A stretch of 9,020 nucleotides of DNA from an uncultured Dysgonomonas sp. (GTDB lineage: Bacteria > Bacteroidota > Bacteroidia > Bacteroidales > Dysgonomonadaceae): assembly GCA_900556485.1 (NCBI GenBank), contig USOX01000031.1, forward strand, positions 1-9,020. Reading direction: 5' to 3'. The translations under genes were made by a program, and so were the position numbers. Below the pieces are notes generated by a model. The model was not told the origin of the DNA. It did no database searches and saw only the letters and a program-made list of their open reading frames with translations. Positions 1-7,072 of this stretch are shown piece after piece (positions within the stretch are counted from its first letter, which is position 1; each line of letters begins with the position of its first letter).

Positions 1-58
1 GGGGAGATTTGAAAGAATTTATATGATAAAGCTTCAACCTTGTAGTTGACGTTTACAC

Positions 59-98
59 AAAATTAGGGACAGTCCCAAAATTAGGGACAGTCCCTAAT
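59..98. repeat. Tandem 18-bp palindromic repeat, REP-like
   Basis: Two perfect head-to-tail copies of AAAATTAGGGACAGTCCC lie at 59-76 and 77-94. Each copy contains the odd-length palindrome GGGAC-A-GTCCC (66-76 and 84-94). Around the second copy the symmetry extends to 9-bp arms (80-88 and 90-98), giving ATTAGGGACAGTCCCTAAT. Short palindromes with a GGGACNGTCCC core recur in many bacterial genomes and are often seen near REP-associated tyrosine (Y1) transposases; that link is recalled family knowledge and no transposase gene is visible here. The element starts one base beyond the stop codon of the copper chaperone gene, so it may also serve as that operon's terminator. Confidence 0.7.
77..98 (-). 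terminator. Possible terminator of the copA-copZ operon
   Basis: Read on the minus strand, directly after the chaperone stop codon, the second palindrome can fold as an 8-bp stem ATTAGGGA/TCCCTAAT with a CTG triloop, followed by a short T run before the next GGG. The stem is good but the T run is only about four bases. A second, shorter GGGA-CTG-TCCC hairpin follows at once and may back it up. Function is inferred from position and structure only. Confidence 0.4.
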
Positions 99-99
99 C

Positions 100-306
100 T
101 TATTCTGTTATTTCATAATCTCCTGCTTCTGAAACCACTTTCTGTAATTCTTCAAGAGATTTTTCCTTGCCCGAAAATTCAATTACAGCAATTGGAGGGT
201 TTAATGTTACTGAAGCTGTAACACCATCTACACTATTCAATGCTTTTTCTACATGCATCCGGCAATGGTTACATGACATACCTTGTACTTTAAATTCTTT
301 TTTCAT
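100..306 (-). CDS. copZ: CopZ-like copper chaperone (heavy-metal-associated domain protein)
   Basis: A 68-residue protein made of one heavy-metal-associated (HMA, ferredoxin-like beta-alpha-beta-beta-alpha-beta) domain. The metal-binding loop GMSCNHC places its two cysteines at residues 12 and 15, and the spacing to the conserved EKALNSVDGV helix is typical. Such proteins bind Cu+ in the cytosol and hand it to a copper ATPase. The ATG at 306 is preferred; an in-frame GTG at 315 would add three residues (MKI) and has no support. The start lies 31 nt past the stop codon of the copper ATPase gene on the same strand, so the two are very likely co-transcribed with the chaperone last. It could be a free regulatory or mercury-binding HMA protein instead, but the neighbour makes copper the best guess. 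Confidence 0.85.
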   Translation of the reverse strand: MKKEFKVQGMSCNHCRMHVEKALNSVDGVTASVTLNPPIAVIEFSGKEKSLEELQKVVSEAGDYEITE

Positions 307-337
307 TATTTTCACTACTTTTAATTGTTATACTCGA

Positions 338-2554
338 TCATATTTTCTTCATCTTCAATCGCAAACTGTTAGTTACAACACTTATACTACTCATTGCCAT
401 AGCTATCCCTGCAATCATTGGATTCAGCAAAAAGCCACTTATTGGATAAAGTATTCCAGCTGCAATAGGCACCCCTATCAAATTATATATAAAGGCCCAG
501 AATAGGTTTTGTTTAATCGTTCTCACTGTTAGTCTGGACAATCTAATAGCTTCTGGGATTTTTGTTAAATCGGAAGAAATAATTGTCATCTTAGCTACAT
601 CCATAGCAATATCACTCCCCCTCCCCATAGCAATACTCAAATCTGCTTGAGCTAAAGCCGCACTATCATTAATTCCATCGCCAACCATCCCTACTATCTT
701 TCCCTGAACTTGTAATTGCTTAATAAAGTCTGCCTTTTCATGAGGTAGTACGCTTGCTTTATAATACTTAATACCAACCTTTTCTGCTATTTCACTGGCA
801 GTAGCATCATTATCCCCTGTAAGCATATAAACCTCTATAGAAGCAGCATGCAACTGGGATACAGCTTTAACAGAATTCTCTTTTATTTTATCAGTAATAC
901 CGATAAGTGCTAAAACTTCTATACAGTTAGCAAACCAGATAACTGTTTTAGATTCAGAAGCCAGCTGGTTTGCTTCATTTTCATGTTTAATTTCAATACG
1001 AATATTGTTTTCATCAAGCAATTTCTGATTTCCTACATAATACATCATGCCATTAAAACTACCCATAATGCCTTTTCCTGTAATACTTTCAAAAATATCG
1101 GGCTTTGGTGTATCAGCTTCAATATAATTTGTGATAGCCTCAGACAATGGATGTTCCGACAATTTTTCGAGACTAAAAAGAATACTTTCATTCTTGTTCT
1201 CATTATTGAACCAAATCATATCAGTCACAGCTGGTTTACCTTCTGTAATTGTACCTGTTTTATCTAATACTATTACATTCACATTTTTAGCTATTTCAAG
1301 GCTCTCTGCATCTTTAATCAATATACCTCGTTCTGCTCCTTTACCTATTCCTACCATAATAGCTGTAGGAGTGGCTAAACCTAATGCACAAGGACATGCA
1401 ATAACAAGAACTGTAACTATTGCCAGCAATCCATGAGTGAATCCGCTCACAGGGTCCAATATTAACCACAAAATAAAAGATATTATTGAAATACTGATAA
1501 TTACAGGCACAAATATAGCAGCTATCTTATCCACTAATTTTTGTACAGGAGCCTTACTGCCTTGCGCATCCTGCACCATACGGATAATCTGCGCAAGCAT
1601 AGTTTCCGAACCTATTTTTTCTGCTCTAAATCGAAAACTTCCTTTTTGATTTATTGTACCGGCATAAACCTTTGTTTTTTCAGTTTTAAGTACAGGTACA
1701 GGTTCTCCACTCAGCATACTTTCATCTACATAAGAATTGCCATCTATAACAGTACCATCTACCGCTATTTTTTCTCCGGGCTTGACAATGATAATATCAT
1801 TCAGCTTAATTTGGTCGATAGAAATTATTTTTTGATTTCCATGTTCATCAACAACTGTTACAGTTTTAAGCTGAAGCCCCATTAACTTCTTTATTGCAGA
1901 AGAAGTATTTCCTTTAGCTTTCTCTTCTAACAAACGTCCGAGTAATATAAAAGCAACAATTACACTAGCTGCTTCAAAATAAACATGAGGATGAATACCT
2001 TGCGAAAGCCAAAATTCAGGGAATAACATATTAAATACACTAAATAAATATGCTATTGCGGTACTTAAAGCAACCAATGTATCCATATTAGATGAACGAT
2101 GCTTAAGCTGTTTCCACGCATTGATAAAGAAATCTCGACCTAACCAAAAGACAATAGGTGTAGACAGAATCCACATAATCTCATTAGCATATGGCATATT
2201 CATCATAAACATACCAATCACAACAACTGGTATCGCAAGTATAATAGCCCAGATCGTGCGTTTTTTAAGTTTTTCGAACCTCTCATACTGAACCTGTTCT
2301 ACTTTATCTGAAGTATTATCATCAATATCGATTAATAAATCATAACCAGCATCCTGTATAGCTTTCTTAAGCTGCTCAGGCGAAGTTTCCTGTGAGTTAT
2401 ACTCAACTGTTGCTGTTGCTGCAGCATAATTAACAGACGCTTCTTTTACTCCTTGTTGATGATTGAGAGTTTTATCAACTCTGGTTGCACAGGCAGCACA
2501 ACTCATATCGAGTATAGGAAATGTTTTCTTTATTATTGTATTATTTGCCATCAT
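338..2554 (-). CDS. copA: Copper-exporting P1B-type ATPase
   Basis: A P-type ATPase of about 738 residues that would pump Cu+ out of the cytosol across the inner membrane using ATP. In order: one N-terminal HMA domain with MSCAAC (CxxC at residues 19-22); four membrane segments between about 100 and 210; the actuator motif SGEP (282-284); the intramembrane metal site CPC (387-389); the phosphorylation motif DKTGTIT with D431; the nucleotide-binding HP pair (H468); the hinge GDGINDS (D626, D630); and two final membrane helices. The YN pair in helix 7 and MxxSS in helix 8 match the Cu+ (P1B-1) subgroup. Length and single HMA are usual for Bacteroidota. The reading frame opens at a TTG (2560), but ATG codons at 2554 and 2551 are better starts; I chose 2554. 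Silver transport is also possible. The gene lies upstream of, and probably in one transcript with, the chaperone. Confidence 0.95.
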   Translation of the reverse strand: MMANNTIIKKTFPILDMSCAACATRVDKTLNHQQGVKEASVNYAAATATVEYNSQETSPEQLKKAIQDAGYDLLIDIDDNTSDKVEQVQYERFEKLKKRTIWAIILAIPVVVIGMFMMNMPYANEIMWILSTPIVFWLGRDFFINAWKQLKHRSSNMDTLVALSTAIAYLFSVFNMLFPEFWLSQGIHPHVYFEAASVIVAFILLGRLLEEKAKGNTSSAIKKLMGLQLKTVTVVDEHGNQKIISIDQIKLNDIIIVKPGEKIAVDGTVIDGNSYVDESMLSGEPVPVLKTEKTKVYAGTINQKGSFRFRAEKIGSETMLAQIIRMVQDAQGSKAPVQKLVDKIAAIFVPVIISISIISFILWLILDPVSGFTHGLLAIVTVLVIACPCALGLATPTAIMVGIGKGAERGILIKDAESLEIAKNVNVIVLDKTGTITEGKPAVTDMIWFNNENKNESILFSLEKLSEHPLSEAITNYIEADTPKPDIFESITGKGIMGSFNGMMYYVGNQKLLDENNIRIEIKHENEANQLASESKTVIWFANCIEVLALIGITDKIKENSVKAVSQLHAASIEVYMLTGDNDATASEIAEKVGIKYYKASVLPHEKADFIKQLQVQGKIVGMVGDGINDSAALAQADLSIAMGRGSDIAMDVAKMTIISSDLTKIPEAIRLSRLTVRTIKQNLFWAFIYNLIGVPIAAGILYPISGFLLNPMIAGIAMAMSSISVVTNSLRLKMKKI

Positions 2555-2579
2555 TATCAATTTTTACTCAATTCTTTTA

Positions 2580-2587
2580 CAAAGATA
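2580..2587 (-). promoter_or_regulatory. Candidate -7 box upstream of copA
   Basis: On the minus strand the octamer TATCTTTG matches the Bacteroidota -7 consensus TAnnTTTG exactly and ends 25 nt before the ATG at 2554. No TTTG-like -33 box is found at the expected 19-21 nt spacing, so this is a partial match and could be chance in AT-rich DNA. If it is real, copA-copZ is transcribed separately from the upstream trehalose gene, from which it is separated by 128 nt without a clear terminator. Confidence 0.35.
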
Positions 2588-2682
2588 AATACAGACTGGC
2601 GATGACCTCTTATATAATTTTGGAATATATTTATATGATTATAGGTTATTAATTAGAACTACATTCCTGAATAAAAACATTA

Positions 2683-4851
2683 TTAGTTGGATATAAGCTT
2701 ATCCAAAAAATACAATGTCTGAGCTTGAGTTGGTATATTATATTTAGATACATTCGAATTTCGCCCGACTTTTATTGTCACAGCATCTTCAGGCAAGGCT
2801 AGAAACATATCTTCATCTGTTGTATCATCCCCTATAGCCATTATGAAATCATAATTATCCTGATTTACCAATCGTATTGCCTCCGATCCCTTTGTTATAT
2901 CATTATATTTCACTTCTACAATCTTATTTCCTTTCATTATTTGTAGATTCATTCGCGAACATGGATTTATGAGTGCATTAATTAACTGTGTCACCCTAAG
3001 ATCTGCTAACCATGAATCAACAGTTCGGTAATGCCAGACTATTGCTGTATCTTTCACTTCTATTTTTGAACGAGGGGTTCGTTTTACTGTATGTTCTATA
3101 ATATCAAGTATTTCTTTGTCCCATTTTATTTTCGATATTTTCGAATGCCATTTTCCATTTTCTTTATAAAAAGCTCCATGTTCTGCAGCTAAACCGATTG
3201 GAAGTGTTCCTAACCACTTATCCAATGTATGACGATCTCTACCACTACTCACTACAACTTCATTTATAGGATCATTAGCCAGTTTCGATAATAGTTGTAA
3301 TAACTCTTCTGTTGGATATGCATCTTCTGGTCGCTTCTGGAATGGAGCTAAAGTACCATCATAATCAAGAATAATAAGTCTTTTTTGAGATTTAGAATAA
3401 TCTTCTTTTATTTTATCAAAATTATCCTTTACTACAATTTTTCTGGTTAATGCTCTATTCTTTTCTCTTACTTGTTTCAATTCCTCAATAAAGTCCATCG
3501 CCCATTGTTTCACGGTCTGAGTAGATATTATTTCCTGCATCAAATTTATACGCTCCTGTTGCTCATTTATTGGCATTTCCAAAGCTTGCTTCATAGCATT
3601 TTCTATTTCGTGAATATCGGTAGGATTGACTATTATTGCATCCGACAATTCAATAGAAGCTCCAGCCATTTCACTTAGTATCAAAGTACCGGCCTGTTCC
3701 CTTTTCGTGGCAATATATTCTTTAGCTACCAGGTTCATTCCATCACGAAGCGGTGTTACCAGTGCTATATCTGATATTTGATAGAGGGCTACCAATTCTT
3801 CAAATTGAAATGAATGATAGAAGTAATAAACCGGAGTCCAATCTATAGTTGCAAACTTGCCATTAATAGCGCCTACCAGTTTATCTATCTCATTCTTTAG
3901 TTCCGCATAGATATCTACAGTATCGCGACTAGGAGCCACAATCATCACCAATGAGACCTTGCCTTTATATTGAGGATTTCTCTCCAGAAAATTACCGAAA
4001 CTTTGCAGACGAATAGTTATACCTTTACTATAATCAAGACGGTCTACAGATAGCATCAATTTCGCTTTTCCAAAACTTTGACGCAATTCTTTTGACTTTT
4101 TTTCTATACTGGAATCCAATAATGCCTCATGATACATATCATAGTTAATACCCATCGGAAACGCATCTACATCCACTACCCTATCATCAAGTTGAATTTC
4201 ATCCAGATTACAATCTAATTTCAATACCCGATATACTGCACTGATAAAATGCCGCATATAGCTATGAGTATGAAAAGCAACTAAGTCAGCACCTAATAAT
4301 CCTTTCAGTAATTCAGCCCTCTCTGGCAATGAACGAAACAGTTCGTAAGAAGGAAACGGTATATGATGAAAATAACCAATACTAACATCAGGCATTTTAT
4401 CTCTTATCATTTTAGGCAATAGCATCAATTGATAATCCTGAACCCAAACAATATCATCAGGTTCTATAACCTTCAATGCAACTTCACAAAACAAAGCATT
4501 GACCTCTTTATATGCTTCCCAATATTTGTTTTCATACTGAATATAGTTTGAAAAATAGTGGCATAAAGGCCAAAGGACACTGTTACTATACCCTTCATAA
4601 TAATTTTCTATTTGATCTGGAGTTAAGTAAACCGGCGTATATTTTTGTTCTGCTAATTGCTTATCAATCGACTCTTTTTCTTTACAATCATCAAGGTACA
4701 TACCAGGCCAGCCTATCCAGTGTTTTTCTACTTTTGTTTCCAGAGAATCTAATCCAGTAGAGAGACCTCCCGGACTGGGAATTACTTTATATTTGTTATT
4801 TTCTTCAACAATTTTCAGAGGTAATCTGTTAGATATTATAATAAGTTTCAT
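2683..4851 (-). CDS. Bifunctional trehalose-6-phosphate synthase/phosphatase (OtsA-OtsB fusion)
   Basis: A 722-residue cytoplasmic two-domain enzyme. Residues 1 to about 460 are a GT20 glycosyltransferase joining UDP-glucose and glucose-6-phosphate to trehalose-6-phosphate. Visible signatures are ISNRLPLKI (R9), [39 protein letters not shown] and [11 protein letters not shown]271 and K276 have the same spacing as the UDP/phosphate-binding Arg-Lys pair of E. coli OtsA. Residues from about 490 on are a HAD-type OtsB phosphatase releasing trehalose: nucleophile motif DYDGTLAPF (D496, D498), VSSGRD, EHGAF, and [10 protein letters not shown] (D675, D676). All catalytic motifs of both halves are present, so both activities are expected. 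ATG at 4851 is the natural start. The start codon faces the divergent GH15 gene across 167 bp that carries a strong inverted repeat. Confidence 0.95.
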   Translation of the reverse strand: MKLIIISNRLPLKIVEENNKYKVIPSPGGLSTGLDSLETKVEKHWIGWPGMYLDDCKEKESIDKQLAEQKYTPVYLTPDQIENYYEGYSNSVLWPLCHYFSNYIQYENKYWEAYKEVNALFCEVALKVIEPDDIVWVQDYQLMLLPKMIRDKMPDVSIGYFHHIPFPSYELFRSLPERAELLKGLLGADLVAFHTHSYMRHFISAVYRVLKLDCNLDEIQLDDRVVDVDAFPMGINYDMYHEALLDSSIEKKSKELRQSFGKAKLMLSVDRLDYSKGITIRLQSFGNFLERNPQYKGKVSLVMIVAPSRDTVDIYAELKNEIDKLVGAINGKFATIDWTPVYYFYHSFQFEELVALYQISDIALVTPLRDGMNLVAKEYIATKREQAGTLILSEMAGASIELSDAIIVNPTDIHEIENAMKQALEMPINEQQERINLMQEIISTQTVKQWAMDFIEELKQVREKNRALTRKIVVKDNFDKIKEDYSKSQKRLIILDYDGTLAPFQKRPEDAYPTEELLQLLSKLANDPINEVVVSSGRDRHTLDKWLGTLPIGLAAEHGAFYKENGKWHSKISKIKWDKEILDIIEHTVKRTPRSKIEVKDTAIVWHYRTVDSWLADLRVTQLINALINPCSRMNLQIMKGNKIVEVKYNDITKGSEAIRLVNQDNYDFIMAIGDDTTDEDMFLALPEDAVTIKVGRNSNVSKYNIPTQAQTLYFLDKLISN

Positions 4852-5018
4852 ATGTTAAATTATTTTCTTTAGACAATATTTAAAGTAAATATTGTGCCAT
4901 TTCGGTTATAAGGATAACATTTTGGTGTAAAATGTGAATAATTAGATATTAAAACATCATTCAGATAAGTTTGGTTCATGCAAAAAACATAAGAATCTGA
5001 AAATCAACAATAATTAAT
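4852..5018. promoter_or_regulatory. Divergent intergenic region between trehalose synthesis and GH15 genes
   Basis: This 167-bp AT-rich gap must hold the start signals for both divergent genes. I found no complete -33/-7 pair on either strand. TTTG at 4921-4924 and 4970-4973 could be -33 boxes for the plus-strand gene, but the following -7 positions match poorly. The only strong structure is the inverted repeat at 4873-4895. Neither gene has a purine-rich Shine-Dalgarno site; the plus-strand leader before the ATG at 5019 is A/T-rich, as is usual in Bacteroidota. Confidence 0.4.
4873..4895. promoter_or_regulatory. Perfect 10-bp-arm inverted repeat, possible operator
   Basis: ACAATATTTA (4873-4882) and TAAATATTGT (4886-4895) are exact reverse complements separated by AAG. 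The element lies 21 bp upstream of the OtsA-OtsB start codon, in the divergent region shared with the GH15 gene. Its size fits a dimeric repressor or activator site. A hairpin in the 5' leader of the otsAB message is the alternative. No regulator gene is in the window. Confidence 0.45.
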
Positions 5019-6821
5019 ATGGATAAAAATGTAAATTTAGACTACGGAGTTATAGGAAATTGTAAAACATCAGCATTAATATCAAAAAATGGAAGTATAG
5101 ACTGGCTTTGCTTTCCGTCTTTCGATTCACCTTCTGTTTTTACGAAAATATTAGACATTGAAATCGGTGGAAGTTTTGCTATAGAAGTTACAGATAATTA
5201 CAAAATAGAACAAAAATACGTTAGAGGCACTAATATTCTATCCACAACATTCCGATCTAAGGAAGGGTGTTTCGAACTGCTTGATTTTATGCCTCGATAC
5301 CGGACTCTAGATACTGACTATTATATGCCTCCTGAAATATATAGATATATAAGATATCTAGGGGGAAAACCTCGCTTCAGAGTAAAATATAACCCTGTGA
5401 TGAACTATGCCAAAGAAACAGCCTTACATAAAAAATATCCGGAACTAATAAAAACAACATCATGTGAAAATAAAAAAGATAATATGTATCTATATTCAAG
5501 TATGGACTATGATGCAATATTAAATGAAACTGAAATCCTCCTCGAAAAAGATGAATTTTTATTATTAGCTTATCACCAAAAACTAATAAATATTGATACT
5601 GAACGTGTATATTTGGAATATCAACGGACTAAAGTATATTGGCTCAATTGGAATAACCGTTCCCGAAAATATTATCAATATAATGAAGCCATATCCCGAA
5701 GCCTTCTTATTCTGAAATTAATGTCCTATCAGCCTACCGGAGCCGTTATTGCAGCTCTTACTACAAGTATCCCGGAAACGATAGGAGAAGTACGCAACTG
5801 GGATTATCGCTTCTGTTGGATAAGAGATGCATCAATGTCTATAGAAACATTGCTTTCTATGGGACATCAATCAGCTGCCAAACGATTTATGAAGTTTATT
5901 AAGAGAATTTTACGTTCCAAATCTGATTCTTTCCAAATAATGTACGGAATTGATGGAAGTAGAGTTCTTAAAGAAGAAATATTACCCCATTTAGCAGGAT
6001 ATGCCAATTCGCAACCAGTGAGAATCGGTAATGCAGCTTATAATCAAAAACAAAATGATTCGCTGGGCTATCTAATGAATGTTATATACAATTATTATCT
6101 GCATTTCCCTGGCACATTAGACGAAATTGAAGAAATGTGGGAAATCGTAAAAAACATTGTAAAAACTATACTTACAGAATGGAAAAATCTAGACCAAAGC
6201 ATTTGGGAATTTCGAAATATAGAAAAGCATTTCGTCTTCTCTAAAGTAATGTGTTGGGTAGCAATGGATAGAGCTGTAAACATTGCTTCATTTCTAAATA
6301 AAACAGATTATGAAGAAGAATGGAAAGAAGAATCTAACCTTATAAGAGAAGATATTTTAACTCATGGCTGGAATAAGGAAATACAGAGTTTTTCACAATC
6401 ATATGGCAGTAATAATGTAGATTCATCATTGCTTTTGATGGAGCAATATGGTTTTATAGATGCAAATGACGAAAAATTTATAAAAACGGTAAAACGAATA
6501 AAGAAAGAACTATTTTATGAAGGATTAATGTATAGATATAAGAATAGCGATGATTTTGGGTTACCTTCATCTTCATTTAATATTTGTACCTTTTGGCTGG
6601 TAAGAGCATTATTCATGATTGGAGAAAGGAAAGAAGCACAAAAAATATTCGACAAATTGCTGTCCTATTCTAATCATTTAGGCCTTTTTAGCGAAGACCT
6701 TGATTTTAAGACAAAAAGACAACTAGGAAATTTTCCGCAAGCGTATTCTCATCTGGCATTAATAAATACAGCAAGTTTATTTGCTGAAGAGAAACCATTC
6801 TCCAAGTTTATAAAACCATAA
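5019..6821 (+). CDS. Glycoside hydrolase family 15 protein (glucoamylase/trehalase-like)
   Basis: A 600-residue GH15 protein with the usual two-part plan: an N-terminal beta-sandwich of about 230 residues beginning with the family signature NGSIDWLCFPSFDSPSVF, then an (alpha/alpha)6 barrel. Barrel motifs include NWDYRFCWIRDAS (260-272), MYGIDG, PVRIGNAAYNQKQND, IWEFR, KVMCWVAMDRA, TFWLVRAL and LGNFPQAYSHLAL. The conserved glutamates E397 (in WEFR) and E559 (in GLFSED) are the likely general acid and general base, by family knowledge rather than alignment. There is no signal peptide, so the enzyme should be cytoplasmic. GH15 members hydrolyse terminal alpha-glucosides of starch-type oligosaccharides or, in mycobacterial and archaeal examples, trehalose. 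Divergent placement beside OtsA-OtsB favours a trehalose link, but the substrate cannot be read from sequence alone. Start ATG at 5019 fits the family N-terminus. Confidence 0.92.
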   Translation: MDKNVNLDYGVIGNCKTSALISKNGSIDWLCFPSFDSPSVFTKILDIEIGGSFAIEVTDNYKIEQKYVRGTNILSTTFRSKEGCFELLDFMPRYRTLDTDYYMPPEIYRYIRYLGGKPRFRVKYNPVMNYAKETALHKKYPELIKTTSCENKKDNMYLYSSMDYDAILNETEILLEKDEFLLLAYHQKLINIDTERVYLEYQRTKVYWLNWNNRSRKYYQYNEAISRSLLILKLMSYQPTGAVIAALTTSIPETIGEVRNWDYRFCWIRDASMSIETLLSMGHQSAAKRFMKFIKRILRSKSDSFQIMYGIDGSRVLKEEILPHLAGYANSQPVRIGNAAYNQKQNDSLGYLMNVIYNYYLHFPGTLDEIEEMWEIVKNIVKTILTEWKNLDQSIWEFRNIEKHFVFSKVMCWVAMDRAVNIASFLNKTDYEEEWKEESNLIREDILTHGWNKEIQSFSQSYGSNNVDSSLLLMEQYGFIDANDEKFIKTVKRIKKELFYEGLMYRYKNSDDFGLPSSSFNICTFWLVRALFMIGERKEAQKIFDKLLSYSNHLGLFSEDLDFKTKRQLGNFPQAYSHLALINTASLFAEEKPFSKFIKP

Positions 6822-6843
6822 ATATTAACACTATACAATAAAA

Positions 6844-6875
6844 TTTCGATAGTAAGCATATTTTTCTTATATTTG
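6844..6875 (+). promoter_or_regulatory. Candidate distal promoter for the KamA-like gene
   Basis: TATATTTG at 6868-6875 matches the Bacteroidota -7 box perfectly. The -33 position 20 bp upstream reads TTTC (6844-6847), three of four bases. If used, the message would start near 6880 and have a leader of about 190 nt before the ATG at 7073. AT-rich DNA gives chance matches, so this is tentative. Confidence 0.35.
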
Positions 6876-6886
6876 TATATCATCAG

Positions 6887-6908
6887 AAGATATCCTTTCA
6901 CATATCTT
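6887..6908 (+). terminator. Weak hairpin with T-rich tail after the GH15 gene
   Basis: AAGATAT (6887-6893) and ATATCTT (6902-6908) form a 7-bp stem around an 8-base loop, followed by a T-rich run to 6921. The stem has only one G-C pair, so it is a poor terminator. It is the only candidate between the GH15 stop codon and the next gene. It would fall inside the KamA leader if the promoter just before it is active. Confidence 0.25.
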
Positions 6909-6989
6909 ATATTTCTTTTTTGAACCAGGTCTGAAAAGTAAATTATATACTTTTTCTTGTATTGATTAAGGTAATTTATTATGTGGCAT

Positions 6990-7005
6990 AGCAATTTAAA
7001 TTGCT
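6990..7005. promoter_or_regulatory. 16-bp perfect palindrome overlapping a possible -33 box
   Basis: AGCAATTTAAATTGCT is a perfect 8+8 palindrome. The TTG at 7001-7003 inside its right half is also the possible -33 box of the proximal promoter for the KamA-like gene. That overlap is the arrangement expected of a repressor site. The regulator is unknown and the AT-rich context makes chance possible. Confidence 0.35.
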
Positions 7006-7032
7006 TCAAGTTTCTTTTTTTGTATAGTTTTC
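7001..7032 (+). promoter_or_regulatory. Candidate proximal promoter for the KamA-like gene
   Basis: TTG (7001-7003), a 21-bp spacer and TAGTTTTC (7025-7032) resemble the Bacteroidota -33/-7 pair, with one mismatch in the -7 box. The spacing equals that of the stronger promoter at 8417-8449. Transcription would begin near 7037, about 35 nt before the ATG. Confidence 0.3.
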
Positions 7033-7072
7033 AAGAACTAATAGCTATGAAACTCAATTTTAATATTATATA

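Noticed and set aside
1..58. Short open stretches at the left edge (a plus-strand frame ending with TGA at 47-49 and another with TGA at 24-26) that could be the C-terminus of a gene outside the window.
   Set aside because: Too short to recognise any family, and no start or motif is visible; a transposase tail is only a guess from the neighbouring repeat.
1701..1712. SGE instead of TGE in the actuator motif of the copper ATPase.
   Set aside because: Serine at this position is common in bacterial copper ATPases and keeps the essential Gly-Glu, so it is not a defect.
167..1885. Several plus-strand open frames of 70-114 codons opposite the copper genes.
   Set aside because: They are antisense to clearly conserved coding sequence, have no recognisable motifs and no start signals of their own.
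4500..4570. [11 protein letters not shown] in the OtsA domain, with Gln where E. coli OtsA has His.
   Set aside because: As I recall, variation at this site occurs among fused and non-enterobacterial OtsA proteins, and all other donor- and acceptor-site motifs are intact.
6749..7009. An 86-codon minus-strand frame spanning the GH15 3' end and the following gap.
   Set aside because: Its composition is that of random AT-rich translation (Lys/Ile/Tyr/Asn rich), it overlaps the conserved GH15 C-terminus, and it has no recognisable domain.
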